Part shown: positions 44,946 through 57,472 of the stretch, piece by piece
Layout of the letters: every line of letters begins with the position of its first letter
Numbering within the stretch: position 1 is the stretch's first letter
Assembly (NCBI GenBank): GCA_019400425.1
Contig: JAFREE010000069.1
Span: 1 to 64,000, forward strand
Source of the DNA: Hymenochaete sp. R1
Taxonomy: Eukaryota; Basidiomycota; Agaricomycetes; Hymenochaetales; Hymenochaetaceae
Direction of reading: 5' to 3'
Length of the DNA stretch: 64,000 nucleotides
Notes under the pieces: model-generated
Told to the model about the DNA's origin: nothing
The model's database searches: none
What the model saw: only the letters and a program-made list of their open reading frames with translations
Made by a program: the position numbers and the translations under genes

Positions 44946-47900
44946 TCAGAAATTTCCGAACCCAGTCATATGCTAGAAGATAAATGAGTGCGCCGTCGAA
45001 TTGAGTTTAGCAATCACTCGTACCGAAGGCATCCCGGTTTGCATTGGCATCATGGGCAAGCCCGTGCCATTCATCATCATCGGCGGCGGTGCTTGAGGAG
45101 GTGCACCATTGCCCGCCGTTAAGAGTAAACGGTTACCAAAACCGCCGGGGTTGATGATAGGAGCATCGGCCTCAGCTTGTTCCTTCTTCGCGTCTTTTGA
45201 CGACAATTCCTTCACCAGTTTTTCTAGGGACGCAATTTTGGAAGTGAGAGATCGTTGCTGTTGAATCTTGTAAGGCATGTAGAAGTCATTCAATCCATGC
45301 TGCCATGAAAGCTCTTCGACGAAGTCCGGACTGAGGAGGTCGAAGCACATGAACAACATCGAGGCGAAGCATTCCTTATTCCCGATATCGACGAAATATG
45401 ACAATAGCTCTTCTGCAACTTCCGTAGACCCAGAGAACGCTGCAGTTTGCATGGCATCCTTAAAAAGCTTATCTTGTTTCGACAAGGAAATCGACTCTTC
45501 CCACTTGCCGTTTTTCTTAAGAAAACAATACTGTCAGTCCGTGAAAGTCAAGAAATTCAATATTCCAAACCTTGTATAGGTGAGCAGCCAAACGACGGAA
45601 CTCGAGAAGTTCATGCTTTTCTAATCTCTTCGCTAGCTGCAAGTTGTTGAAATTATCGAAGCTGTCTATTGAGTCCCGCAACGTCTTGTAGTCTTCCTCT
45701 TCGATCAGTAAGTCATTGAAAGCTTCATTGACAGCTTCAATGTTGAGCTACAAACAAAGAAAAAAAATCAATACTTCGTATGAGCAATGTGACGCAATCT
45801 CTTACGTTTTGTACTGCAATGAGATATGGCTTGATCAAGGGGACGTTATCACTGCGCTGGAATAGCCGAACAACACGAGTGTGGTCTATCCGAGGTGAAA
45901 GTACGGTCAGAAGATCGTTCAAAAGCAACGGTTGCTCTTGTAGATAGAATGAAAGCGACTTGTAGTAACTAGATGGGAGCATTGAGTAATCATACATTGA
46001 AATCACAACAGAAGAGCTCACATCTCTACGTTTGCCACACGAACAACAACATCCTTGAATTGGCTGTGCTCCCAAGCATCTGCTGAGCGCTCCATCATTG
46101 CCAGCGCCGCGTTGTCCTGAAAGGAAAGTGAGCATATAACCCGGGGCAGTAAAGATGGTTATCATTCTTACAAATTCATCGTATTTGACATAGAGGTAGA
46201 CCAGTTCAGGCCAGAGGTGAGCCTTTTCAGTTGCCCTGATGACCTTAGGTATGTTGATTCGCGATACGAAGAGTTTAAGATGCTCCATGACTATGCAAAA
46301 GAATTAATTGCTGTGGGAACTTTCGATCTAGCGCACCCACGTTTTTCTGGTCGGTATTTGCTATACAGAATGGCCAGTTCTGTGAAGACACCCATCTGAG
46401 GCAGAATGAGCAAAAGACAACAGAAATACCAGTCTCGTTCAACTCACATGCGCACGTTCCAAACTCAGACCAGCTTCCATAAGCGAGATAACTTCGTCGA
46501 AAAAGCCTCGCCTTTCGTAAGTCTGAAGAACACCTTGCAATTCCTCGGCATGGACGATGATGTTAAGGCCACAAATCTGGGCAAGCCGGAATTCCTTCTT
46601 CTCAATACATGCCGCATGGACTTGCTTCCAGACCCTTCAAAAGAATTAGCGATCTGAACCGTTCGAACGACGCTAACAAGCAATTACTGTGTATTTCCCG
46701 CTTTACGAGCGCTCTCAACAGCAGCCTGGTTTTCACCGAGATAAATAAGCGTTGTGGCTAACCGCGCCCAGTTAGATATGCTCGTGAAAAGAAGCTTGGC
46801 GGCCTGGTATAACTCGTCATTGAAGCATTTCTCTCCGACCTCAAGGATGTCAGCGACGTTGGTCATCGACAGGAAATCCTCCATATCGTGCAGACGATCG
46901 GTCTTAGCGTATGCGTGAGCTAGTTCCGTGTCGATCTTTGGTTCGCGAAGAGACTTCCTAGCCATCTGGAGATACCGAACAAGGTCATCGTGCTTGTCAG
47001 CACGGCCCGCGATTTCAGTGACCTCGATGAAGTTAGAAGGGTCATCTGCCTTAATATAGGAGTCTGAAAACAACTATCAGATCAACTTTCTTTTCCTCGA
47101 GCGATAGACGCTATTTACCAATGGAATCCTTGATACGAAGACCATCAAGCTGCGCTTTCGCCAGTCGACTCCACACCTCTGGGCGGTTGACTTTCGTAGC
47201 ATAGTCCAGACCTCGGTCAATGCTAACGATATGCTCGACGAGTACGTTGATGGCATTGGCGTGCTGCTCGTATTTCTTGTAAATCATAAACGCTTCCTCA
47301 TGCAAACCGTGGTCAATAGCAATCTTTGCAATCTCAGCCACATCGTAGTTCTCGAGCTTGTTGATATAGTTGACGACTTTGCCCTTGTCGGCGCGGATGG
47401 CTGTCAACATAAGAAGGTTTTGAAGATTCTTATTGTCACTGAAGGGTGAGGATTCGATGATGATCTTCTCGAGAATTTCGATAAGCTCTATGGGTAGATC
47501 AGCAGTGATGAACGCCTTCACGGTCACGGAGACATCATCTGGATCTGTGCATTCAGGAAGAGCAGTTGCAATAATCTGTTCACACGTCAGTCATAGACGC
47601 TACGCCGAAAAAAAGGACACAAACCTGATCGATGAGTTGTCGACGATGGACATTGTCTGGTACAAGGACCATAGCCCAAAGGTCTAGCTGACGACGCTTA
47701 ACGAGGTAACGTGCTTGTTGTTTGAACATAGAATTGTCGTTCGTGATAGCGATGAGCTCTTCATCACAGAAGCCCTTGGCATAAGCAATGTACGCAAGGT
47801 AAGGATCTCTCTTCTCGCAGTACTTTCCAACTACCAGTGGTTCGTAAACCTGAGGAAGTTAGTCAGTAAAGGTGAAACCATTGTACATCTATTGTACATA

Positions 47901-50900
47901 CATTGTTCTCCTTCAAAAACGTCTCCGGGTTATTGTTACTATCGATGTAGATCTTTGCGATAGCATTATACACCGCAGGATCCTGGCTGCCCGCCTGAAC
48001 GCGCGATTCAAGCCATGGAAGAATGAGCTTCAAGCGATTACGGGTCTCCACCTCCTGGACCAGCTCATCGATCGGAAAATTGCCTGTGATAGACCCTAAA
48101 AGGCCCTTGATAGTAGTCTCGTCACAGTCAACATCCAGAAGACCGCCGATGACTTGAGGTGCTCTGGTGGAGTTGACTGTCTGAACGTACACTTCGATGA
48201 ACTTCGTAAGTCCATTCTGATACAAATACAGGACCAGGTCGTGCACGAAGTCAAAACGATCGCAGACGATGATAAGAGGCAATTGATCTTGCAGTTTGAC
48301 TTCTTTAAGGAAGTTCTTGACCTTCTCCGGATGGTAGAAGTTACTCTCGCGACAGATTCGCTCGACCTCACGGATCTGACCGGTACGAACCGCAGCTTGA
48401 ATATACTTGAAGTGAACCTCGGGGTCCTGGCTTAAGTTGACAACCGATCCCAAATAATAGTAGAGACCCTCAAAGCTCTTGAACGATTCGAACATCTCAA
48501 TGAGTTTGACTGGTCCGAGGATGTCGGAATACTTCGTCGCGATCTGGACCACAACTTGTAAGTTCTGGCGAATATTTACTCGCAGCATTTCTTGCAAACA
48601 AGCCATAGTTTGCTCGGTCGTAAGTCTGCTGAAGTATTCCACCAGCCACTGCGTGTAATGTCAAAATGAATATCGACGGTTTCAAACGTTGATGAACTTA
48701 CGTCTGGTTGCAGAATATTCGTATGGACAACCGTTCGCTTAATGTCGTTGATATCTTCATAGTGTTCAAGGGCCCTTTGAAGGAGACCGGCGCGTTCGCA
48801 AAGATTTGCTACTCTCGGCCTGTCGTAGTGAGAGAACATCTCATTCCCAAGGATTGCATCGGCAACCTGAGGCGCATGTACAAGGTTCATCTCAAGCAAC
48901 CTGGTTTGAAGATGTCCTTGTTCAGGCTTGTTATCCTTCAGTGCATCTAGCAAGAACGACGTTGCAGGTTGAATCATGTTCTGTGCCATGAAAATGTCCA
49001 CAACCTAATAAGATTCTGTAGTTAAAACATTGTTCATAGCAAGTGCACTTGATACGTACCCTGCTTATGTCAACGAGAGGGCCGCCTTCGTCATTCACGA
49101 GCTGCGATGCAAATTCGGCTCCCTTGTCTGGGTTCGAACGCATGACATGTTGTAGGAGTGATGTGTAATCCGGGGAATAGTTGACTTTCTTAGAGTACAA
49201 CACAATCTTGTCGATCTGCCCGGTCTCTGCAAAGCAAGCAACGACTTTGTTAGGTACATTCGCTCGAAGGTACACACTCAAAGCAAGGGTCATATCGTGC
49301 AGGCGGACGATGTCACCCAGCTCCTCGCTGCATGTCAACTTGTTCTCCTTGAGCCACTTTTCGAGTAACTGTTTCCGACCTTGCTGCAGAACCGGACGAG
49401 CAAGTTCGAGGGATTCAAGTTGGTTGAGCTCGCCTTTCTCCAATAAAATGCCAAAGTACTGCAGGATGGGCGAGAGACCGCCAGGAGGGGCCGGTGCATT
49501 TTTGAATGCTTCGATGGTTTGTGATGTTCGAAGAATGCCACGGGGTGACTTTGCCGCAATTTTTGCAGCCTCATTAAACTGCCCGCTCTGGAACAATGCC
49601 TGGTACTGCTTGATATATAAATCATCTGCACCAGGCAGGTTCGCCCGACTAGCGAGCTTGAAAGCCAGTTCCGTGTTGTTGAGCGTTCCGAGTATATACT
49701 GTACGATCGCGCTTTCGTCGACGCTGACACTAAGAACCTGCCCCTTCTTGTTTACACCGATAATACCATTCGTAGCCTCATGCTCCGCAGTGACGAAGAT
49801 CGTCTCACCAGAGATCCGGTTCATATACACACACGCTCCAGTCTCCAAGTCGTACAAATGGATGAATCCGAACTTTGTGACAAGAAAGACAATACCGTGC
49901 CTTTTTGATACTTGCATCGCAACAGGGAAATCATTAGTGGCCTCAGGCGGGAAGAATACGTCAACAGCTCTCTTGGGGAAAACGGGGTCCGCTGCTTGAT
50001 GATCAATTTCAACAACGTGAAGCTGAGAAGGACGGTGAGTCACTACTCAATAACACGAATATAAAGCAAGATATTACCTTTGCGCCAGTGGCAGTCCTGA
50101 CGGCGAATGTAAAGAGCTTCGTTGGGAATTGATGTCCGTCGAGCTTGAGCTCAGCGAAAGCAGCTGCATGGCCCTCAATTGGCTGACTGACAGACCGCTC
50201 GACGCTGTACAGTTGCATGGCACCCTTAACCTTGAAGGCCGATGGGTTGGTGGTGTTACCTGCGATACCAACAAGAACCATCCACTTCGCGTCTCCTGAG
50301 ATACGGTAGTTGATAATCTGGGCGCCGGCGAGGGTAGCATGCCGGTCGAAGATTTTTGCGGGTGGTGATGTCTGGTCGGAGATGGACCAGTGGTAAACAG
50401 CCGTGTCCGTCACCATTCCGATGATAGAATCGGAAACCCATTTCCAGAAAACTATGTCCTCGTTGTTGATGTGGGATTTGACCTTTTGCTTCGTCTCAAT
50501 GTTAAATACCTGTAAAGTTCGACCCGCTGGACAAGCCAAAGATAAGTCACTTTATACTTTTTAACAGTTAGCGACTTGTTCCACATACACTTGAGAGCCA
50601 GAATCTTTTGGTGTGGGTGCATGATCGCTGAATCGGCAGTGATTGGTCTTCGTAGCACATTGTTGGCGTCCGCAAGGTCGACAATAACAACCTGGTTCTG
50701 CTCATTGACTTTTTCTCGTATGCAGATGAAGTGGTCGCTTTCCAGCGTGAGCGACTAAGAAGAACGGCAGACTTCTCAGAAAACGCGCTATTGAGACTGC
50801 TGGCTAACCGAACGCGTACGCACCTGGAAGGAAATAGAAGCAGGCTGAACGCCGATACTAGAGAGTTGAAGGTGTTCACAAAAAGTGATGGGCTTCGTCG

Positions 50901-50907
50901 CGGCCAT
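44946..50907 (-). CDS. CHC1: Clathrin heavy chain
   Basis: The heavy chain forms the triskelion of clathrin coats in endocytosis and Golgi-endosome traffic. The start [20 protein letters not shown] is canonical. The N-terminal propeller includes [20 protein letters not shown] and [20 protein letters not shown], with [19 protein letters not shown] near its end. Long alpha-solenoid (CHCR) segments follow, such as [79 protein letters not shown] and [20 protein letters not shown]. The trimerisation part includes [20 protein letters not shown]. The Met/Pro-rich tail ([20 protein letters not shown]) splices to a last short exon ending MTGFGNF. About 12 introns are seen, fewer per kilobase than in neighbours. 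Length near 1,680 residues is normal. Confidence 0.97.
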
Positions 50908-51185
50908 CCTGGCTGAAGTAGGTGCCTAAGTGGGCCAACGTCGAGAAAGAGGATATTTTGAGGAGGATGGTAGGTCGTTAAACGGATGGAAGAACTCTCG
51001 ACGCGGTCGCTGACGAACCTGGCGGTCGACGTGTGCCCTTCCCATTCATTATTCCCACGCTTTCAGCTTTTTGGCTTTGGACCCATTTCAGAAAGAAAAA
51101 TCCGCAATAAATTATGATTACAGCATAGAACTATGCTTAGATACTATTATAGCTATACTCTATCTCCTACAGCCGCCAAGTTGCA
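50908..51185. other. Short intergenic stretch
   Basis: This is the clathrin promoter region and the 3' flank of the PQ-loop gene. It is AT-rich at about 51105-51165. Nothing else was seen. Confidence 0.45.
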
Positions 51186-52298
51186 CTAGTTCTCTTCCGA
51201 CAGTGCAAGTGCCTGCTCAATATCGTCGTTCGGAACCAAAGACGCTGTAGGAAGATTGTTCCCGTAATAAAACCTTTGGAAAACGATGCCTGGAGAATTC
51301 ATCAGCCTATGGATGAGTTCATTAAGCGGGTGGAACATACCACAGTCTATGGATAACTGAAAGATTGCACAGATCTTAAATTGCAGCGGTGAGCCTTGCA
51401 GAAAGAAATAAACCAGCCTAACCAGCCGTTCAGACCGGATGAAATCATTTAAATCCGGCTAGGAAGGGCTCACTTGTAGGTATCACCGGCAAACCAACCC
51501 AGAAGTGTTGACGCTCGGAAGCCGTACAACGACTTCTGCTTGTAGTTACTGCAAGCCTCGCGTTCAGAACAGTTTAAACCGAACATATTCAAATACCTGT
51601 ACCTTATAAACTGAGGAATGGGAAGTGTACTCTCTAACCCAAGGGCAAGGAAGCCTAATATGTCCACAAATATAGTGGACCTTCCGAAAATAAGGAAGGT
51701 GATAGCCTCAACCAATCTGTAGCATCGGTATGTGAGTTCCAAGCAGTGGACGGGAAGGAGTAAATTTGAACACACATCAAGCCAGCCAAGAATTCGATAT
51801 GTTGTGTGAAGGTCGGCCATTGCCAGAAGCCGAACGGCCGTGACGACACATCCAGATTTTCGGGACTTAGTCGTGGGCGGTATAGTAGGCAAATGTACAG
51901 AAGCGCGATCTGAGAGACAGCATCGGCAATTCAAACCAAAGGGTAATAGTATGCGACTGACTTGGGCGAGAATCATGAGTACAGACTGCATGAGCAATGC
52001 AAACGCGAAGCGACTGCCGATCCAGAAAAAGCATCGGGTTATATTGGCTATAAGTCTGCATGGGTCCGTTAGAAACATTCAAGATTGACCATTTCTTTCA
52101 CGCACAGAACTCCGCAAATATCTCTCGAGAACCCCGTCGAATCTCTAGTATTTGTTGCGTAAGTGAAGCGACGAGCCATCCAAGGCGAGAAGACACTCAC
52201 TTCTTCTTAACAATGGAAATAGTTTGGTCTGCATATACGAGCGGCGGCACTACGGTCATACACACGGAGGATACGGTGCTTATCCACCCTGGAAACAT
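51186..52298 (-). CDS. PQ-loop repeat membrane protein
   Basis: PQ-loop proteins are seven-helix membrane proteins, many of which export cystine or cationic amino acids from vacuoles or act at other organelles. The reassembled reading starts MFPGWISTVSSVCMTVVPPL and has the first loop YADQTISIVKKK. It continues LIANITRCFFWIGSRFAFAL, LLMQSVLMILAQ, WPTFTQHIEFLAGL and TIFVDILGFLALGLESTLPI. The second PQ motif is IPQFISNYKQKSLYGFRAST, where PQ is followed by the usual N-x-x-x-K-S pattern; LLGWFAGDTYK and SPLQFKICAIFQLS follow. The C-terminus reads FQRFYYGNNLPT and ends LALSEEN. The first loop has an AD-Q form instead of PQ. About nine very short exons are needed, so details may shift. Length near 260 residues fits. 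Substrate is unknown. Confidence 0.83.
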
Positions 52299-52789
52299 GG
52301 TGGTAATAAGTGGATAGTAAGGTGTACAGAACAGAACAGATCCGAGTCTACGTGCACCTGCACCGCGACCGCACGGTCAAGCGTCGATCTTTAAACTCGA
52401 AGAAGCAACGGCTACCAAAATGCCGGGTTCCGACACTCACCCCAACACTCAGAGCGCAGACTGGGCATAACAGATAAACAGATTCGAAATATATCCAAAG
52501 TTCCTATTATAGATGCTACAAGAGCTTGCCCTAAGATACGGAGGAGACTTAAGCGCGATTTGGGATACAAAGTGCGAAACGAAAGCGGGTTTCTAAAGGT
52601 TACATGGATAGTCGATGACGGCGCGCGTTATCTTGTAAGCTCATTAATGAATAGTAGCAAAAAGCAAAGCGTCCTTGCTGCGAGACTCGTCACAGACGTA
52701 GACAAAAGAGCATAGGTATAAGAACGTTCAAAAGGAAGAGCACGGTATCAAGAGAAGAACCACCAAAGAAAACATTAAGAAGGGAAACC
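52299..52789. other. Intergenic, nothing recognised
   Basis: This holds the promoter of the PQ-loop gene and the 3' flank of the Rho3 gene. No domain-bearing frame was seen. Confidence 0.45.
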
Positions 52790-53942
52790 CTAGCAAATGA
52801 CGCATCCACCGTTGTGTTTCATTCGTGCACTTATCGACACGCGTGCGGCCTCGTAAAAAACCTCCGTCACGCCTCTATTATGCTTTGCGCTACACTCTGA
52901 AAGAACTATTAACTCATTTCTTTTAAAACCAACGAACATGTTGAATACTACGTACCCAGATAGCGTGATGCACGAATGCGGCGAGCCACTTGCAGCCCTT
53001 CTTCGTACTGTACCGGCGACATGTTGTATCGTGAGAGTCGCTCAATCACATTACGATCCTCTCTTAAGTCGCACTTCAAGGCTGAAGAGAACGTACGTCA
53101 TCGAGCGCGGGCAATGCATAATAATTCACTCAACATACCAACGAGAACAAGCTTTGTAGGAAATGTTTTTGTTCAATGACTTATTCGATCGAGTCCCAAA
53201 CACATACCTTCACGCCCGGACAATACTCCAAAATTTCTTCGATCCACTAAAAGAAATTTGCGTTCAGTTCGAGCCATGCAGAAGGAAAACACGAGCTAAC
53301 CTTCGACTCCACGTTCTCTAATGACGTTGGGTTGTCGACCTTGACGCAATTCGATGAGTCTTTTGCCCTCCGATAGATAACGGAGAAAGCAGCTCACCGA
53401 AAAACAAACGAGGATGACATGCGTTTCTGCGTAGCTCAGCGACCGCAGTCTGTCAAACTCCTCTTGACCTAGTATAGCACAAGAAGCACACGAGGGGCAT
53501 GAGTGACCGTGTCTAACGGACGTAGGGCGGATCGGGAGGTACCTGCCGTATCCCAGAGGCTCAGCTCGACCAGTTGGTCATCGACATATAAGTCCTGCAC
53601 GTAGTTTTCGAAGACAGTTGGTTCACTGAGGAAAGCATCAAATATCAAGCACAAAACCCCTGAAAGCCGAACACTCCTACGCACTAGACTTGTGTGAAGA
53701 ATCCGCGAGTGAACACGTTCAATAAGGATGTCTTGCCTAATAACTCGTTCAAGACACTCGAGTAGCAAGCGAGAGGAGAAACACGCACCACAAGCACCAT
53801 CACCACAAACAACAACCTTCCTCTGTACCTATTTGCGCAAAAGAGAATATTGAGTAACTTCAAGCACCCGCGAAGGCTCAGAACACACAGCCTTGCTCCG
53901 ACCGAAACCTCCGCCGCCCGCAGATTCACCACAGAGACCCAT
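52790..53942 (-). CDS. RHO3: Rho3-type small GTPase
   Basis: Rho3 steers polarised secretion and actin cables at growing tips. The first exon reads MGLCGESAGGGGFGRSK, with Cys4 a possible palmitoylation site as in other Rho3 proteins. The G1 loop VVVCGDGACGKTSLLN is split by an intron within the Gly codon before Lys. FFTQVYEPTVFENYV holds the switch I effector region. LVELSLWDTAGQEEFDRLRS is G3, rebuilt across an intron. SYAETHVILVCFSVDNPTSL, ENVESKWIEEILEYCPGVK and ALKCDLRED (G4, with C in place of the commoner T/N spacing) follow. PVQYEEGLQVARRIRASRYL and CSAKHNRGVTEVFYEAA hold G5. The C-terminus ARMKHNGGCVIC is a CaaX box ending in Cys, predicting farnesylation. About seven introns were removed. 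It is a full-length protein near 210 residues. Confidence 0.92.
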
Positions 53943-54378
53943 GTCCGGAAGAAGGAGTGATAGGATTGAAGTATATGATTTTGAAAGAGGATGAAGGTGT
54001 TGGCGAAGATGGCGGTTGCGCGTAAAGACGGAATTAAAGGCAGTCAGACGCGGCCACAGCACGAGCCGTGGACAAGCTTAGCTAGTCAACCACGGGGAGG
54101 CGGTGCGCGTCATTCCAGATTCGGAAGTTCCCACATCAAAAGGATAATCAAGAGCCCAGACCCGCCGTCAGGCCAGGTAGAACAATAGTGATTCAAACAT
54201 TACAATGGTATACACGAGACTACGGTATATTCCAATGGAATCCAAGAAAGATATAGAGAACTTAAAAGGGCGAAGTAAGCTACGAAGTACAAATTTCGGC
54301 GGTGACAGTGGTGACGCTTCCCGACAAGATAGTATGAAATGAAGAAAAGAGTACATCACATTAGGCATACTAGTGATA
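53943..54378. other. Intergenic, nothing recognised
   Basis: This lies between the Rho3 start and the stop of the Zn2Cys6 gene. No gene or repeat was recognised. Confidence 0.45.
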
Positions 54379-56717
54379 TCAATGCAGATTGTCTATGAGC
54401 TCGAGAATTCTGTGGATTTGAAGACCTGCAACAATAGTGAAGAAAAATCTTTTTCAAAAACTGAGGTAGACGACTTACCATACACAGGGCAATTCTGCCC
54501 GCGTAGAGAAGCCCGTCTTAGGCGGCCTATTAGCAGATCCAACAATGCGAGACGCGACTGTTTGTTTGCACTGTCCGCAACTCCCTTCGTTTGCACATAG
54601 ATACGAGCATACATTTTGCCCATCTCCATTCCCACGTGCTATGAGACCAGCGCAATGAGCCGGATTCTATCATACGCTTCCAAGTGAAACTCACCCATAA
54701 CATAGGATCCAATAGCCCGAGGTCAATGTCAGTTTCTTCCGGGGCAATTGAGTTTTCATATCCGGCATTGATGCATGCCTGTATTGAATTTTCAGCTCCA
54801 GCAGCGGCCCAATCCGAGTTTATTGTTATCACTGCTGCAAGTGAGATCAATTTTGCTATGAAAACAGTTCGTCGCGCATCTGAGGAATCGTAGACTTCCA
54901 TGAGCCGATGGACATCCGGGAATGAGTCGGCGAAGTTCGCTGCGACGACAGACAGACTCTTGAATGTCTCTTCTACAGGTCGAGGCGACGCATTTGGAAT
55001 TTTGCCTGGGAACGGGTTATGATATATCAACGATAATACCACCATAATTTCTCGCCCTTTGGAACTCACCATCCTTCCATGCTACCAACAAAGTAGTCCG
55101 TCCAAACAAAGCAGAGGCCTTGACTCTCATGGCCGCAGAAGAAGACGCATTTTCTCCATCTTCGGCTACTTCACCGTTCAAAAAGCGCTGTATAGTTTTA
55201 CCGGTATTTGAGAAGTGCAAGTTCTCCCCATTTAGATCAGCCTACGGAACATTCCGCCCATTACTTACGAAAATTTTGAGATAGTGGATATCCAAGCTCA
55301 CTAATTCATAGTCCTGCATATCCAGCGGCCAGGGTGTGTCGATGTGATGGCCACTCCGTATTGGGTCATCGGTCATAAGTATAGGCGTCCCTAGGACTTC
55401 CCAACAGCGATCGATATTGAAGGCAGCCCAAAAGACATTCAGTCGTTCTCCGAAATCAACCCAGCAAGTAGGGGGAGGTAACGTTCGGGAGACAGAGACG
55501 GGGCTTTGAGGTGTTAACGGTGACATAGGCGACTGTTCGCCAAGGCTGGGATGAAGGTGATTAAGGCCATAGGTGACAGCAAGCGAAATCGCGGCATTGC
55601 AATGATAACGCCCCTCGTGCATACGGTCGTGACAATATAAGTATTGGGCCACCAGAATCTCCGCTTGGATGACGTGGATAACGTCCTTAGCCTGTGAGCC
55701 GATCGTTAATACAGGGAATACGTGATACAATTGTCGACTTACGTCCACGATGTCCGAGAGCGCGCTAACTGATCCCTGTAAGGTCGCACACGTTCTTTGC
55801 AAGTATAGCTCCTCGTGCCTTTGAAGATTAGGGTCTTTCGATAGGCGCAAGGCCCATAGATAAATGGCCTCCATCAACCCCTTGTGAGGATAGCTAGGGT
55901 CTGATGGATCTTCTGTCAATGCTAAAAGAAATCGAGAGTTGTTCAATGCAAAGCCGAGTTGCATAGCATTGGGTAAGAAGAGACAAATCCTGCAATCACT
56001 CGATAAGAGATATCGTCTACGGCTGGAACGAAAGACTCACATCATATTTGCAACATCATCTGGGGGCCGCTGAAGCTCCCACCACTGCGTTCCTACATGC
56101 CCAGAGCTCGCTGTATGATGCGCTAATGGCGAATCCTCCATCTCCGTGTCAAAAGAAGTTGTCGTAAACGGCGTTTGTATACTCGACGAAGTTGGTGAAG
56201 TCGGAAACGAGTCCATAGCAAACGGGTCGTTCTCCGTGGAACCAGGATCCAGCCCAGGGTCAAGTATCGGAGGTCCTTGTTCAAGCTCCTGAACACGATT
56301 CTGTAGTTCAACGATGGTTTGTTCGAGCAATTGCGTGCGGGTGAGGACTCCACTTGGCTTAGTTTCCGTATATTCACAGTCATCCTCCCGGCCTCGTTTC
56401 ACGCATTGCCGACAAGCTGGTTTTCCGCCATCACATCTCTATGTCATCAGTATAGCTAAGAATGACCGATGGAGGTGTGAAATGCTGCATAGACGATGCT
56501 TACCATTTTCCGGCGCCTGTCGTTATCACCATCGTTCTCAATGCATACCCAGAAACAGAAGGATAAGACAAGATTACCTGCAGCCCAAACACGCCTTTCC
56601 CCGCTCAAGCGCATCGTTTATGCCCACACCTGCCCCGCTGACTCCGTGAAATTTTGGGTCGTCATTGGTCATAACTACAAACGAGTCTTCCCTCGCCAGC
56701 CGCTTCGCTTTCGCCAT
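54379..56717 (-). CDS. Zn2Cys6 fungal transcription factor
   Basis: This is a nuclear regulator of the Gal4 class with a fungal-specific middle homology region. The N-terminus of about 40 residues leads to KACLGCRRRKMRCDGGKPAC and RQCVKRGREDDCEY. These are rebuilt from three exons, of which the middle one is just 13 bases (56504-56516) and sits between the second and third Cys of the zinc cluster. A coiled dimerisation helix (LLEQTIVELQNRVQELEQG) follows. The fungal_trans-like region reads GFALNNSRFLLALT, GLMEAIYLWALRLSKDPNLQ, HEELYLQRTCATLQGSVSAL, QAEILVAQYLYCHDRMHEGR, AAISLAVTYGLNHLHPSLGE and CWVDFGERLNVFWAAFNIDR. The C-terminus contains ASPRPVEETFKSLSVVAANF and ends LELIDNLH in my model. 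The target is unknown, and it does not border an obvious pathway cluster. Confidence 0.9.
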
Positions 56718-57472
56718 GGTCGACCAGCTCCCCCAAACAAACTGATAAGGCGCTACAGTGTTATATATCTGTTGTTTTAAATATACCCACTCGGAGATCA
56801 AAGGGGAATGATAAGCCAAGGGAAATAAGCGAGAAAGGAAGAGAGGAGACGAAGAGGGAAGGGGAAGGAAACCAGGTAGTCGGGCAAGAGTGAGGTCGAG
56901 GAACAATAAGCACCTTTATAAGTAAGCATCGAATCCAATATCAATCAAGCATCGTGCCGACCAAAAAGCAGGACCGCCGTCACATGCGTCCGTCGGATAC
57001 AAGAAATATAGCGTCCTCAGTGCTTTCGTAACGTTCCATCGACATTGTTGCTCGTGGTCGTAGAGAACGGAGGCATACGCAAGGCTCTGCTGCTGAAAGA
57101 CGGAGACAAAAATGCAGAGGCTCTATATCATTTATTGATCCCGACAAGCCAAATCATGACAAAGCGCTCTCGCCGAAACTGTCGAAGACCACGTTAGAAC
57201 TTTGAAATAAGTTTATTCGAGTTCTCGAGCAACGTAAAGATATAAAATAAATATAAAAGATATAAAAATACGGGATAGGGTAATGGCTATGCGAAACTTT
57301 AAGATCCAATTTTAAGTGGATCATATCTAAAATCTAAGTCTTAGTCTATACGAAACATACGAGGTTCCTCGAGCTCAGCTATGGTACCCCGTTCATATGA
57401 TCAAAAGCGTTCAAGTACGAGTACTTCAGCTGTGGATGGTCAACGCCATGTTCAGAACGTAGCGGAAAGCAC
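56718..57472. other. Intergenic with an A/T-rich tract
   Basis: This is the promoter region of the Zn2Cys6 gene and the 3' flank of the serine dehydratase gene. From about 57230 to 57275 the plus strand reads in GATATAAAA-like units, repeated loosely three times. No gene was seen. Confidence 0.5.

Noticed and set aside
49181..49999. Plus-strand 272-codon frame
   Set aside because: It is the antisense shadow of a clathrin heavy chain exon; the sense strand carries unmistakable family sequence.
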